Shown: positions 24,256-31,536 of the stretch, one piece after another
Layout of the letters: every line of letters starts with the position of its first letter
Position numbering within the stretch: position 1 is the first letter of the stretch
Assembly (NCBI GenBank): GCA_017463865.1
Contig: JAFTOI010000021.1
Span: forward strand, 1 to 39,559
Reading direction: 5' to 3'
Length of the DNA: 39,559 bases
From: Clostridia bacterium
Lineage (GTDB): Bacteria; Bacillota; Clostridia; Oscillospirales; CAG-272
The notes under the pieces: generated by a model
Databases searched by the model: none
The model's input: only the letters and a program-made list of their open reading frames with translations
Told to the model about the DNA's origin: nothing
Made by a program: the position numbers and the translations under genes

Positions 24256-24735
24256 TTACTTGTGGTACTTCGACCCGTGCGAGATCGAGAGTCCGCGGTA
24301 GAGGGCCTCGAGCAGGATCACCTGCATCAGCTGGTGAGGGAAGGTGAGCTTCGACACCGACAGCCGGTGCGCACAGGCCGCTTTGACACGCTCGTCAAGG
24401 CCGTGCGACGAGCCGATGACGGAACAGATACAGCCGGCCTCGGCTGCACCGCGCTCGAGGAGCGCCGACAGACCGGGCGAGTCGAGCTGCTTGCCCTCAA
24501 CGCAGAGGGCGATCTTCATGGCGCGCGCCGGCATGGCGGCGAGGATGCGGTCACCCTCGTCGCGCAGAGCGGTGTCGATTTGCGCGGGCGACGGATCGTC
24601 CGGGACGCGGGCCTCGCGCAGGGCAACGATCTCCAGCTTCGCGTAAGCCGAGATGCGCTTGCTGTACTCGGCCACGGCGGCGCGGAGATAGTCCTCTTTG
24701 AGTGTACCCACGGTGATGAGTTTGATTTGGAGCAT
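24256..24735 (-). CDS. rlmH: 23S rRNA (pseudouridine1915-N3)-methyltransferase RlmH
   Basis: A 159-aa SPOUT-class methyltransferase acting on helix 69 of 23S rRNA. Motifs: LQIKLITVGTLKEDYLR at the start, CVEGKQLDSPGLS in the middle, FVIGGS-like SVIGSSHGLDERV near residue 110, and the C-terminal LTFPHQLMQVILLEALYRG ending in the family's KYHK. Length is exactly that of the family. The ATG at 24735 follows CCGGAGGAACCGCC; the longer frame upstream reads through repeat E. It follows the MBL-hydrolase gene, the same order as walJ-rlmH neighbourhoods in other Firmicutes. Confidence 0.96.
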   Translation of the reverse strand: MLQIKLITVGTLKEDYLRAAVAEYSKRISAYAKLEIVALREARVPDDPSPAQIDTALRDEGDRILAAMPARAMKIALCVEGKQLDSPGLSALLERGAAEAGCICSVIGSSHGLDERVKAACAHRLSVSKLTFPHQLMQVILLEALYRGLSISHGSKYHK

Positions 24736-24754
24736 GGCGGTTCCTCCGGAACGA

Positions 24755-24846
24755 ATGAAGAAGTAAGAGGGAAAAGTGAAGAGGTAAGGCAGCTTTTCGC
24801 CGGCGGCGAAAAGCATTGAATGCGTTTGGCCTGCGGCCAAACGCTT
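24755..24846 (-). repeat. Repeat E copy 2
   Basis: It has GAAGAAGTAAGAG and GTGAAGAGGTAAGG, then hairpins GCTTTTCGCC-GGC-GGCGAAAAGC and CGTTTGGCC-TGC-GGCCAAACG. It is nearly identical to copy 1 at 21224-21318. It lies between the rlmH start and the MBL-gene stop, so it is inside the likely operon. Confidence 0.85.
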
Positions 24847-24879
24847 CCACACTTTCCCTATTCACGATTCCCTTTTCCC

Positions 24880-25653
24880 TTAAATTGCGGTTGGCGCTGT
24901 CGGCGAGGCGATGGCCATCGTCACATCGCCGCCGTTCTCTTTCAGGCGGTGGCCGATGGCGCCGCAGAGCTCGGCGTAGGCGGTGTCGGGGGTGTTGTTC
25001 TCCTCCGAGAGGTGGGCCAGCATCAGCGCGCGGGTGCCGCCCTCGATCAGCTCGGCGGCAAAGCAGGCGCAGTCGGGGCCGGAGAGGTGGCCGCGCTTCG
25101 AGGCGATGCGCCGCTTGAGGTCGGCCGGATAGCGGCCGTACATGAGCATCTCGGGGTCGTGGTTGCACTCGAGGACGACGGTGCCGCAGCCGCGAAGGCC
25201 TTCGCGGACGCTGTCCGAGATGTGGCCGACGTCGGTGGCGTAGCCGATCTCGCCCTCGGCGCAGGTGAGGCGGAAGCCGACGCAGGCGGCGCTGTCGTGA
25301 GGTGTCGCGAAGGAGCGGACGGTGAGGCCGGCGATCTGCTCCGCATAGAGCGGAGGATGGACGACGGCGCAGGCGGCGATCGACGCATGCGCCAGCAGGC
25401 GGGGGGCGGAGGGCTCGGTTATATGTACCGGGATGGCGCGGCGGCGGAGCAGAACCTCGAGGGCTGCCGTGTGGTCGGTGTGCTCATGGGTGAGGAAGAT
25501 GGCGTTGATCTCATCGATGCTGCTGCCGACACCGGTGAGGGCGGTGCACAGCGCGCGGGCCGAGCGTCCGGCGTCGATGAGGATGCTCGCGCCGCCGGCG
25601 CGGATGAGGGTGGCGTTGCCCTTCGAGCCCGAATAGAGGTTGACGACCTGCAT
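24880..25653 (-). CDS. MBL-fold metallohydrolase (WalJ/YycJ-like)
   Basis: A 257-aa metallo-beta-lactamase-fold hydrolase. It starts VVNLYSGSKGNATLI, the typical opening of this group, with the zinc motif LTHEHTDHTAAL (HxHxDH) near residue 62. Further metal residues lie in VLECNHDPEML and ALMLAHLSEENN. WalJ/YycJ proteins are thought to be 5'-3' DNA exonucleases or to link cell division to replication. The start at 25653 was chosen because homology begins there and the stop of the upstream gene overlaps it as TGATG. Three-gene order: membrane protein, this gene, rlmH. Confidence 0.92.
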   Translation of the reverse strand: MQVVNLYSGSKGNATLIRAGGASILIDAGRSARALCTALTGVGSSIDEINAIFLTHEHTDHTAALEVLLRRRAIPVHITEPSAPRLLAHASIAACAVVHPPLYAEQIAGLTVRSFATPHDSAACVGFRLTCAEGEIGYATDVGHISDSVREGLRGCGTVVLECNHDPEMLMYGRYPADLKRRIASKRGHLSGPDCACFAAELIEGGTRALMLAHLSEENNTPDTAYAELCGAIGHRLKENGGDVTMAIASPTAPTAI

Positions 25654-26090
25654 CAGCTGAACCAGACGTCGAGGAGCATGACGTCGATGACCTCGTAGGC
25701 GAAGGTGAGGCAGAGGGGGAAGATGATGGTCAGCATCCACTTGGAGCGGTCGATGCGGCGGGCGGCGTCGGCGAGAAAGGCGTCCTTCTTCGCCTCGTCC
25801 CAGTCGTCGGGGAGCTGCTCGCGGGTGACGTTGGCAGGCACAAGGCCGCGGTTATAGACGAGGTAGGCGATCAGCAGGGCCAGCAGGGCGACGCCGTAGA
25901 GGGTGAAGACGTGGAAGAAGTAGCCGCGGCTGACCAGCACGCGGTAGACGCCGAAGAGGAGGATGGTGTTGGTAATCAGCAGGGCGATGCGGCGCCAGTT
26001 GAGGGCTTTGACCTGCCGCTTCAGCTGCTGCTGGGGGGAGAGCTCCTTCTCGCGGCGTCGGGCGGGGGATTTCTTTTTGTTTTTGGGCAT
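25653..26090 (-). CDS. Small integral membrane protein of unknown function
   Basis: A 145-aa protein. A very basic N-terminus (PKNKKKSPARRREKE) to about residue 30 is followed by two adjacent hydrophobic helices (about 35-53 and 62-80), a hydrophilic stretch, and a third helix near 118-137. The start at 26090 has only a weak AAAGG site. The stop overlaps the MBL-gene start by one base, so translation is coupled. I do not recognise a family; association with the MBL-hydrolase/rlmH set is by position. Confidence 0.75.
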   Translation of the reverse strand: MPKNKKKSPARRREKELSPQQQLKRQVKALNWRRIALLITNTILLFGVYRVLVSRGYFFHVFTLYGVALLALLIAYLVYNRGLVPANVTREQLPDDWDEAKKDAFLADAARRIDRSKWMLTIIFPLCLTFAYEVIDVMLLDVWFS

Positions 26091-26144
26091 GGGTGTACCT
26101 TTCGTGATTTGACAATTGGGCATAGCTGAAGGCTTCTGCAAACT

Positions 26145-26385
26145 TTTTCCGCGCTCCCGCGCGTGCCGGAGGGGGGACCATCTCAAACGCCGAGAGTTTC
26201 CGATTTGGCAAAGCCAAATCTCGAGGTTGGCAAGCCAACCTGGCCCCCAACCCCCGGCACCACCCCCTCCTTGGCTGGCCGCGCTGAGCCAAGGAAGGTG
26301 GGGTGAATGCCCGCCGACGGCGGGCAGAGGGGAGGGGCGGAAAACTACGGCGTTTGAGTTGGTGTCCGCCCCTCCCCTTCTTACG
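26145..26385. repeat. Element A locus 5: divergent pair with extra hairpins
   Basis: Reverse copy: P3 CGCGCTCCCGCGCG near 26151-26164, loop ATCTCAAACGCCGAGAGTTT near 26179-26198, box CCTTGGCT near 26269. Between its loop and far P2 arm sit two additional perfect hairpins: GATTTGGC/GCCAAATC and GGTTGGC/GCCAACC. Forward copy: AGCCAAGG near 26287, P1 GCCCGCC-GAC-GGCGGGC near 26309-26325, P2 arms GGGGAGGGGCGGA and TCCGCCCCTCCCC, loop CTACGGCGTTTGAGTTGGT, no P3. It fills the gap between galK and the membrane-protein gene. Confidence 0.82.
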
Positions 26386-26390
26386 CACAG

Positions 26391-27674
26391 TTACGCAATA
26401 CGAGTCGCGCCGACATTGCGGACATGCAGGATGTGGCACGCGCCGTCGCCGAAGACGGCGTCCATGGCCTTTGCGTAGTCGGCCGAGGCGGCGACGGGGA
26501 CAAAGGCCTGAATGGTGCCGGCGAAGCCGCCGCCGTGGACGCGCCATGCGGCGCCGTCGACGCCGGTGAGGGCACGCTCGGTCAGCGCGAGCGCGAGGGA
26601 GAGGCCCTGCTCGGCGACGTTGATGGTGGTGTAGACATTCTGCAGGTAGCAGAAGGACGAGCGGCCCGACGCCAGCACGCCGGCGAGGAAGCCGTCAAGC
26701 TTGCCGGCCAGCAGAGACTCGGTCTGGGCGGCGACGCGCTTGTTCTCAGCAACGAAGTGCAGGGCGCGCAGGATGGCGCGGTCGCCGACTTTTTCGCGCA
26801 GGGCGGGGATGGCGGCGATGAGCTGCTCTTCGTCAGCCTCGCGCAGGACCGAGACGCCCAGCTCGGCCGCGACAGCCTTCATCTCGGCAGGCACCGAGGC
26901 GTAGTCGGCGTTGAGATCGGCGTGGTTGCCGCCGGTGTTGACGATGCAGAGGGTGTAGCCGGCAGCCGAGAGGTCGAAGTCGACGGGGGTGATGACAGGC
27001 TTGGCAGGATCGGCGAAGTCGATGGCCACGATGCCGCCGTGGGCGCAGGCCACCTGATCCATCAGGCCGCAGGGCTTGCCAAAGAAGCGGTTCTCGTCGA
27101 TCTGCGCCCACTTGGCGATCTCGACGCGGTCGATCTCGCCGTTGTTGAAGAGGTGGGAGTAGATCGAGCCGATCATGACCTCGAAGGCGGCGGAGGAGGA
27201 GAGACCGGAGCCCTTGAAGACATTGGAGGTGGTGTAGGCATCGAAGCCGCCGACTTTCTTGCCGCTGTCGCGGAAGCAGGCGGCCATGCCGGCGATGAGG
27301 GAGGCGGAGGTGTAGAACTTGCTCTCATCCGGCTCGGTGTAGGCGGCGATGTCGACCACATCTTCGGGGAAGCCCTCGCTCTTGACACGGACAGTCATGT
27401 CGGCGCGGGCGCGGATGACGGCCACGATGTCGAGGTCGATGGAGGCGGCGATGACGCGGCCGTGGTTGTGGTCGGTGTGGTTGCCCGACAGCTCGGAGCG
27501 GCCGGGGACAGAGAGGATCATCAGCTCACCGTCGGTGCCGTATTCTGCGCCGAACGCTTTGACGGCGTCGGCGAGGCGTGCACGGCGGGCGTCGACGGCA
27601 GGGCCGTAGAGGGGAGCAAGGCCGGCGTCGAGCGCACCGGAGGTGATTTTATCGAGAAGGGCGGTGTAGGTCAT
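26391..27674 (-). CDS. galK: Galactokinase (GHMP kinase family)
   Basis: A 427-aa GHMP kinase. The substrate signature is SVPGRSELSGNHTDHNHG at residues 55-72, a variant of the classical GRVNLIGEHTDYNxG found in many Clostridia homologues. The ATP-binding GSGLSSSAAFEV lies at 155-166, and the C-terminal GHMP motif VHGGGFAGTIQAFVP near residue 390. The family phosphorylates galactose at C1 for the Leloir pathway; with the altered signature a related sugar remains possible. No galT or galE is adjacent. The ATG at 27674 follows AAAGGAGATCTCAACC and a good promoter lies upstream. Confidence 0.92.
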   Translation of the reverse strand: MTYTALLDKITSGALDAGLAPLYGPAVDARRARLADAVKAFGAEYGTDGELMILSVPGRSELSGNHTDHNHGRVIAASIDLDIVAVIRARADMTVRVKSEGFPEDVVDIAAYTEPDESKFYTSASLIAGMAACFRDSGKKVGGFDAYTTSNVFKGSGLSSSAAFEVMIGSIYSHLFNNGEIDRVEIAKWAQIDENRFFGKPCGLMDQVACAHGGIVAIDFADPAKPVITPVDFDLSAAGYTLCIVNTGGNHADLNADYASVPAEMKAVAAELGVSVLREADEEQLIAAIPALREKVGDRAILRALHFVAENKRVAAQTESLLAGKLDGFLAGVLASGRSSFCYLQNVYTTINVAEQGLSLALALTERALTGVDGAAWRVHGGGFAGTIQAFVPVAASADYAKAMDAVFGDGACHILHVRNVGATRIA

Positions 27675-27718
27675 GGTTGAGATCTCCTTTGTGGGTTGAA
27701 GAAATTTCATTCCTCTTT

Positions 27719-27747
27719 ATTATATCAAACCTCGCGCGCCGAGACAA
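27719..27747 (-). promoter_or_regulatory. Promoter of galK
   Basis: On the minus strand TTGTCT (27742-27747), 17-nt spacer, perfect TATAAT (27719-27724), about 45 nt before the galK start. Confidence 0.82.
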
Positions 27748-27864
27748 GTCTTTTTCGATGAATTCCGTAACAATTTCTTGAACAGCACGCGCTTTTTTCG
27801 CCCGAAACCGCCATAAACCGACTTTTCAACAGGCGCGGAACGGGCATATGGCTGAGAAATCCCC

Positions 27865-27919
27865 ATTTCCACATGGTTTTCCACAGGGTGTGGAAAAATT
27901 TTGATCTTGCTGTGGAAAA
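27865..27919. promoter_or_regulatory. Cluster of four TTTCCACA-type boxes (DnaA-box-like)
   Basis: ATTTCCACA at 27865-27873, TTTTCCACA at 27877-27885, TGTGGAAAA at 27889-27897 and TGTGGAAAA at 27911-27919. Each differs by one or two bases from the DnaA consensus TTATNCACA. The middle pair forms an inverted repeat. The cluster lies between the galK promoter and the RNase M5 terminator. It may bind DnaA or another regulator; no dnaA or dnaN gene is nearby, so this is not an obvious origin. Confidence 0.45.
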
Positions 27920-27928
27920 GCTTGCCGG

Positions 27929-27958
27929 CAAAAAGCCCCACCCGGATGGGTGGGGCTT
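27929..27958 (-). terminator. Terminator of the RNase M5 gene
   Basis: AAGCCCCACCC (27933-27943) pairs perfectly with GGGTGGGGCTT (27948-27958) around GGAT, with a T-run on the minus strand. It starts 16 bases after the gene's stop codon. Confidence 0.9.
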
Positions 27959-27973
27959 GGGCAACGCCGACGC

Positions 27974-28579
27974 TCAAGGCGTAGGCGCGGGAAGCTCAGC
28001 CGCCAGGCGCTTGTATTCCTCGTAGCTGCACACGCATCGCACAGCGGCGAGCAGGGCCGTCGCCGACATGCCGGGCGGGAGCGACAGGGCGGCGGCGAGG
28101 GCATCGCGGCGGGCCTGGCTGTTCGCGCCGCCCGAGAGGCCGTCGAGGTAGAAGTCGGTCTTCGAGAGGGGATTCTCGGCCGCCCGCGCGGCAGCGTTGG
28201 GATCGGCATAGGGGGCGAAGAGGGCGCGGAGCGTATCGGGCGCGATGCCCTCGACGCCGAGAATGCCGGCCTTGGAGGCGGTCTTTTTGCGCTTCTCCTT
28301 GCCTGCGACGGCGGGGGTGTAGAGGTCGATGATCTTCTCGGGCGGGAGGGCCGAGTGGATGAAGTTGCGGATGACCTTGCCCGCGCCGTCCGAGTCGGTG
28401 AGGACGATGACCGGCGTCGCCGCCGCCAGCCGGCGGATGAGCGCCAGCTTCTCGCCGCGGTTGAAGATGCCGAAGCCGTCGGTGCGCACGATCTGTGCGT
28501 CGATGATGCGGGAGAGGGTTTCGAGGTCGTAGCGGCCCTCGACGATTACCGGATAGGGAATGGGGAGTTTTTCGTTCAT
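27974..28579 (-). CDS. rnmV: Ribonuclease M5 (5S rRNA maturation)
   Basis: A 201-aa Toprim enzyme. VIVEGRYD near residue 12 carries the catalytic Glu, and VIVLTDSDGAGKVIR near 57-71 carries the DxD metal site. The C-terminal DUF4093-like part starts around KEKRKKTASKAGILGVEG, which matches the usual GVEH-type motif of RNase M5. RNase M5 cleaves the precursor to produce 5S rRNA. No KsgA gene is next to it, which is unusual because rnmV and ksgA are often paired. A single ribosome-site-like AGAGAG precedes the ATG. Confidence 0.88.
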   Translation of the reverse strand: MNEKLPIPYPVIVEGRYDLETLSRIIDAQIVRTDGFGIFNRGEKLALIRRLAAATPVIVLTDSDGAGKVIRNFIHSALPPEKIIDLYTPAVAGKEKRKKTASKAGILGVEGIAPDTLRALFAPYADPNAAARAAENPLSKTDFYLDGLSGGANSQARRDALAAALSLPPGMSATALLAAVRCVCSYEEYKRLAAELPAPTP

Positions 28580-28586
28580 GATGTAC

Positions 28587-28719
28587 TCTCTTGGTTTTGA
28601 TTGATCTTATTGTTCGGTAAGGAGGGCGGGGAAGAACCATCTCAAACGCCGAAGTTTCTTCCCCGCCCTCTTCCTGCCCCCAAAGGGGGCAGGAATTCAC
28701 CCACCCTATTTCCTTGGCT
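28587..28719 (-). repeat. Element A locus 6
   Basis: On the minus strand: box AGCCAAGG at 28712-28719, P1 TTCCTGCCCCC-TTT-GGGGGCAGGAA at 28671-28695, P2 arms GAGGGCGGGGAAGAA and TTCTTCCCCGCCCTC (28622-28670), and loop AAACTTCGGCGTTTGAGATGG. P3 is absent; instead the end is CCGAACAATAAGATCAATCA, shared with the fragment at locus 4. It is joined directly to element B copy 2, making a complete B-A composite. Confidence 0.87.
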
Positions 28720-28852
28720 GTGCGCTTCGCCACCCTAAGCCAGCTTAGCAGGAAGTGTTGTCAAGACATTTGCCTGAAAGCTTTTGAAGAGTCCAGAGGG
28801 ACTTTTCTCGAAAAGTCCCTCTGGTGGGGTTTGGGGCGACGCCCCAAGGTCT
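28719..28852 (-). repeat. Element B copy 2, in sense orientation after holA
   Basis: On the minus strand it starts about ten bases after the holA stop: hairpin TTGGGGC-GTC-GCCCCAA (28831-28847), then CCAGAGGGACTTTT/AAAAGTCCCTCTGG (28793-28824), then the conserved TTGACAACACTTCCTGCTAA stretch and GCGAAGCGCACAGC. Order and conserved parts match copy 1 at 7080-7215, while both stems have different but fully complementary sequences. Confidence 0.85.
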
Positions 28853-28855
28853 TTC

Positions 28856-29896
28856 CTACAACCCACAAACCAGCCTCTCGATCGCCGCATAGCCCTGAGG
28901 CGACAGTTTCAGCTCGGCGTCGGCTTCGGCGCAGAGGGTGATGGCGCGGCGGAGGCGGGCGTCGTCGATGGAAGCGGAGGCTTTCTGGTAGAGGGTGACC
29001 TTGTAGCTGTGGAGCTTGGTTACGGCGGCGATCTCGTCAGGGCGGCGGCCTTCGGCGGTCAGCAGGCGGACGCTGAGCATGTCGCTCCAGGTGCGGATCA
29101 CCTCGCCGAGCAGGAGGATCGGATCGACGCGGCGGTGCCGGAGGATCGCCAGCGCCGCCAGCGCGTCGGCGCGCCGGCCCTCCATGACGGCGTTGCCGAA
29201 GGCGAAGGCGTCGTACTCGATCCCCGCGCAGGCCACTTCGCGGATGTCGTCGGCGGTCACTGCTGTCCGTCCGTGCGCGAGGACGTAGCAACAGAGCTTG
29301 TCCACCTCGGCTGCCAGCGTGAACATGTCGCGGCCGCAGTAGTCGATCAGGAAGGCCGCTGTGTCGGGATCAGCCACCACACCGCCGTGCGTGAAGTGTT
29401 TCGCCACCCAGCCCACCAGCTTCGGCACCGTGACGCGGTCGTAGCGCACGGGCACAAGGCAGGCGGCGAGGCGGGAGAAGAGCGCTGAGGGCCGCTTGGG
29501 CAGGTAGCCCACATCCATGCCCTCCTGCGGCACGACCACCACTAAACAGTTGTGCGGGTAATCGCCCAGCTGCTCCGCCATCTCGCAGAAGCGGTCGACG
29601 TCGGGGGCGCGCATGGCCGACAGATCCATGCCCGTGATGGTCACCAGCTTGCGCTCGGCCATCACCGGCAGCGGCGTCAGCGCGTCGAGCAGACGCGCGG
29701 GGGTGTAGTCGAGGGCGTCGAGCTTGATCTCGTTGAAGGCGGCAAAGGCCGGATCAAGAATCGCCTGCCGCGCCGCTTCAAGGGCGTGGAGCTTGAGGTA
29801 ATCCTCGTCGCCGAAGAGCAGATAGCCTGCCGCCGGCGCTTTCTGCAGCTGGCGGCGGTACTCGGCGTCACCCAGAATGGTCAGCGGGCCGCTCAT
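28856..29896 (-). CDS. holA: DNA polymerase III subunit delta
   Basis: A 346-aa clamp-loader subunit. The N-terminal domain has YLLFGDEDYLKLHALEAARQ near residue 25, the typical opening of HolA. The middle has RPSALFSRLAACLVPVRY and GWVAKHF, then the AAA-like small domain, with IDYCGRDMFTLAAEVDKLCCY near 187-207 (matches the conserved DL..L..E..KL pattern). The C-terminal helical bundle has AILRHRRVDPILLLGEVIR. The start overlaps the stop of the DUF1934 gene as ATGA, so translation is coupled. HolA loads the sliding clamp during replication. Confidence 0.9.
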   Translation of the reverse strand: MSGPLTILGDAEYRRQLQKAPAAGYLLFGDEDYLKLHALEAARQAILDPAFAAFNEIKLDALDYTPARLLDALTPLPVMAERKLVTITGMDLSAMRAPDVDRFCEMAEQLGDYPHNCLVVVVPQEGMDVGYLPKRPSALFSRLAACLVPVRYDRVTVPKLVGWVAKHFTHGGVVADPDTAAFLIDYCGRDMFTLAAEVDKLCCYVLAHGRTAVTADDIREVACAGIEYDAFAFGNAVMEGRRADALAALAILRHRRVDPILLLGEVIRTWSDMLSVRLLTAEGRRPDEIAAVTKLHSYKVTLYQKASASIDDARLRRAITLCAEADAELKLSPQGYAAIERLVCGL

Positions 29897-30468
29897 TGGA
29901 GGGGATTTTCGCTGCCCGGGACATCGGGCAGCGTCTCGTGCGCAAGCAGGTCGGCGAGGTGTGCGTCGTCGGCGCTGATCTCGAGGGTGAATTTGTTGCG
30001 CTCGACCCGCGCGCCGCGGATCTCGATGGTGTAATCGAGGTAGAGGAAGCCCGATTCGAGCAGCTCGTTGACGACGCGGTAGGTGCGCACGCAGAGCTCA
30101 AAGGGCATGTAGGGGGTGCGGTAGGCGCAGATGTGCTGCTTGCCCCGCTCGAAGACGAGGACGGTCTCGACGGTGCCCTCGCGCATCATGGTGACCAGAC
30201 CCGGATTGTCGCGGTCGAAGCGCAGACGTGTCGTCGCGCCGGCCATGCCGGTCAGCTCGGTCTCGTCGTATTCGACGGTGACCCGGCCGTCGTCAACGGT
30301 CAGCCAGCCCTCGCTGGACATGGTAAAGGTGTTGTCCTCACTCTCGGCCTTACCGCCGCTCATCTCGACGCCGTTCTGCTCCAGATCAGCGCGGGCGCGC
30401 TCGAGCATCATCTCGGACACGGCAATCTGGCGGCTGGTGATCTTGAGGTTGATCTTGTTCTTTTTCAT
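29893..30468 (-). CDS. DUF1934 domain protein (YwiB-like)
   Basis: A 191-aa protein. The DUF1934 beta-barrel spans about residues 45-185: EGWLTVDDGRVTVEYDETEL, GMAGATTRLRF, MMREGTVETVLVFERGK, YRTPYMPFELCVRTYRV, and FLYLDYTIEIRG. YwiB-type proteins are lipocalin-like barrels of unknown role. The ATG follows GGGAGGTATCCC and a consensus promoter is present. It is the first gene of a unit with holA. Confidence 0.88.
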   Translation of the reverse strand: MKKNKINLKITSRQIAVSEMMLERARADLEQNGVEMSGGKAESEDNTFTMSSEGWLTVDDGRVTVEYDETELTGMAGATTRLRFDRDNPGLVTMMREGTVETVLVFERGKQHICAYRTPYMPFELCVRTYRVVNELLESGFLYLDYTIEIRGARVERNKFTLEISADDAHLADLLAHETLPDVPGSENPLQ

Positions 30469-30497
30469 GGGATACCTCCCGGATGGATTCTGGGACT

Positions 30498-30526
30498 ATT
30501 ATACCATGGTTTCGGGGGAATTGCAA
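30498..30526 (-). promoter_or_regulatory. Promoter of the DUF1934-holA unit
   Basis: On the minus strand TTGCAA (30521-30526), 17-nt spacer, perfect TATAAT (30498-30503), about 30 nt before the start codon. Confidence 0.85.
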
Positions 30527-30566
30527 GGGGGAGCTGCGGTCGGGCTGGGGTAACCGCAGCTCTCCC
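30527..30566. other. Long hairpin between two divergent promoters
   Basis: GGGGGAGCTGCGGT at 30527-30540 pairs with ACCGCAGCTCTCCC at 30553-30566 with one mismatch. It lies exactly between the promoter at 30498-30526 and the opposite one at 30575-30603. No T tail, so it is not a terminator; it may bind a protein or insulate the promoters. Confidence 0.5.
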
Positions 30567-30574
30567 TTCACTGC

Positions 30575-30603
30575 TTGACACCGTGTGTATTTTATGCTAT
30601 ATT
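30575..30603 (+). promoter_or_regulatory. Promoter of the lipoprotein gene
   Basis: TTGACA at 30575-30580, 17-nt spacer, TATATT at 30598-30603 (overlapping ATTATAAT). About 70 nt before the start codon. Confidence 0.82.
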
Positions 30604-30670
30604 ATAATCACTGATTAAGCGGTAAGGAAAACTTTTACGTCAGCGGACATTGGGGAGGAAGCCTATTCAT

Positions 30671-31444
30671 ATGCGAAATAAAAAAATCCGTTTTGTAGCA
30701 TTATTTCTTTTTCTTATCACATTCGTCTCCTGCTTCGATGCATATTCTCCATTTGCAGAAATGAATTTTGTCAAGGAGTACGGTTGGACAGACAGCAGCC
30801 AGATCATGGCATCCCCTATCGCAGATACCAATAATCCCGAAGCGATTGCCGAACTCTCCTCTCAAGTCGTGATCTGCGAAATTTCTGCGCTTGACCGGGC
30901 AATCGTGAACGGGATCGGCGATCTTCATTTCTATTATACCGCAACCATCAAAGAGATCCTCTACGATCGCGATTTAATTTTCACAGTTGGCGACAGCATT
31001 ACGGTGAGCTCTTCCGAAGGGATCCTTCCCGCCAATGAGGCGAAAGCGCTGTATCACGATTCCGCTTACGCCAAAAAATACGGCGTGATGCAGGGAGAAT
31101 ACAGCGCCGACGACTATGTGCGCTCTTCTTTTGACAACGCCATTCCGATTCAGGTGGGCGAGACTTATCTGATGTATCTGACCGATCGCTATTTTGCAAG
31201 AGAAAAGGTTTACGCAGAAAATGGGCAGCAGTATCTTTATCTGTGCAAAGATAATACGCTGTATGCCGGGCGTGAAGGGATAAAAACCGATGTTACATTG
31301 GAGAAAATGAAGATGCAGGTTTCCAAACAAATGGCCGCGCGCACGGGGCGTGCCGATGAAATTGGCCATAGCGCCTACCTGAATGAGTTGGGAAAGCGGC
31401 AAGCAGAAGAACGCCTCCAGCAGGCGAATCAGAACAGCGATTAA
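30671..31444 (+). CDS. AT-rich gene for a putative lipoprotein of unknown function
   Basis: A 257-aa protein with a lipoprotein signal peptide (MRNKKIRFVALFLFLITF, then VSC lipobox at about residues 19-21). The mature part is acidic and hydrophilic and holds a beta-rich segment with GDSITVSSSEG and later VGETYLMYLTDRYF. That pattern is seen in many small secreted proteins of Firmicutes. GGGGAGG lies about 12 nt before the ATG, a slightly long gap. Codon use and base composition are noticeably more AT-rich than the surrounding genes, suggesting recent acquisition. No family is recognised with confidence. It has its own promoter and terminator and no partner gene on the same strand. Confidence 0.82.
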   Translation: MRNKKIRFVALFLFLITFVSCFDAYSPFAEMNFVKEYGWTDSSQIMASPIADTNNPEAIAELSSQVVICEISALDRAIVNGIGDLHFYYTATIKEILYDRDLIFTVGDSITVSSSEGILPANEAKALYHDSAYAKKYGVMQGEYSADDYVRSSFDNAIPIQVGETYLMYLTDRYFAREKVYAENGQQYLYLCKDNTLYAGREGIKTDVTLEKMKMQVSKQMAARTGRADEIGHSAYLNELGKRQAEERLQQANQNSD

Positions 31445-31445
31445 G

Positions 31446-31483
31446 AATAAGCCGGCACGGTCTTCCGTGCCGGCTTATTTTTT
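31446..31483 (+). terminator. Rho-independent terminator of the lipoprotein gene
   Basis: AAGCCGGCACGG pairs perfectly with CCGTGCCGGCTT around TCTT, followed by ATTTTTTG. It starts two bases after the stop codon. Confidence 0.94.
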
Positions 31484-31536
31484 GAACTGCATCAACAAAG
31501 GGAGAGGTCTCCCTCTCCCTGCGGCGTGCGCTGCGG

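Noticed and set aside
27865-27919. DnaA-box-like cluster considered as a replication origin
   Set aside because: No dnaA, dnaN, rpmH or AT-rich unwinding region nearby; only four imperfect boxes.
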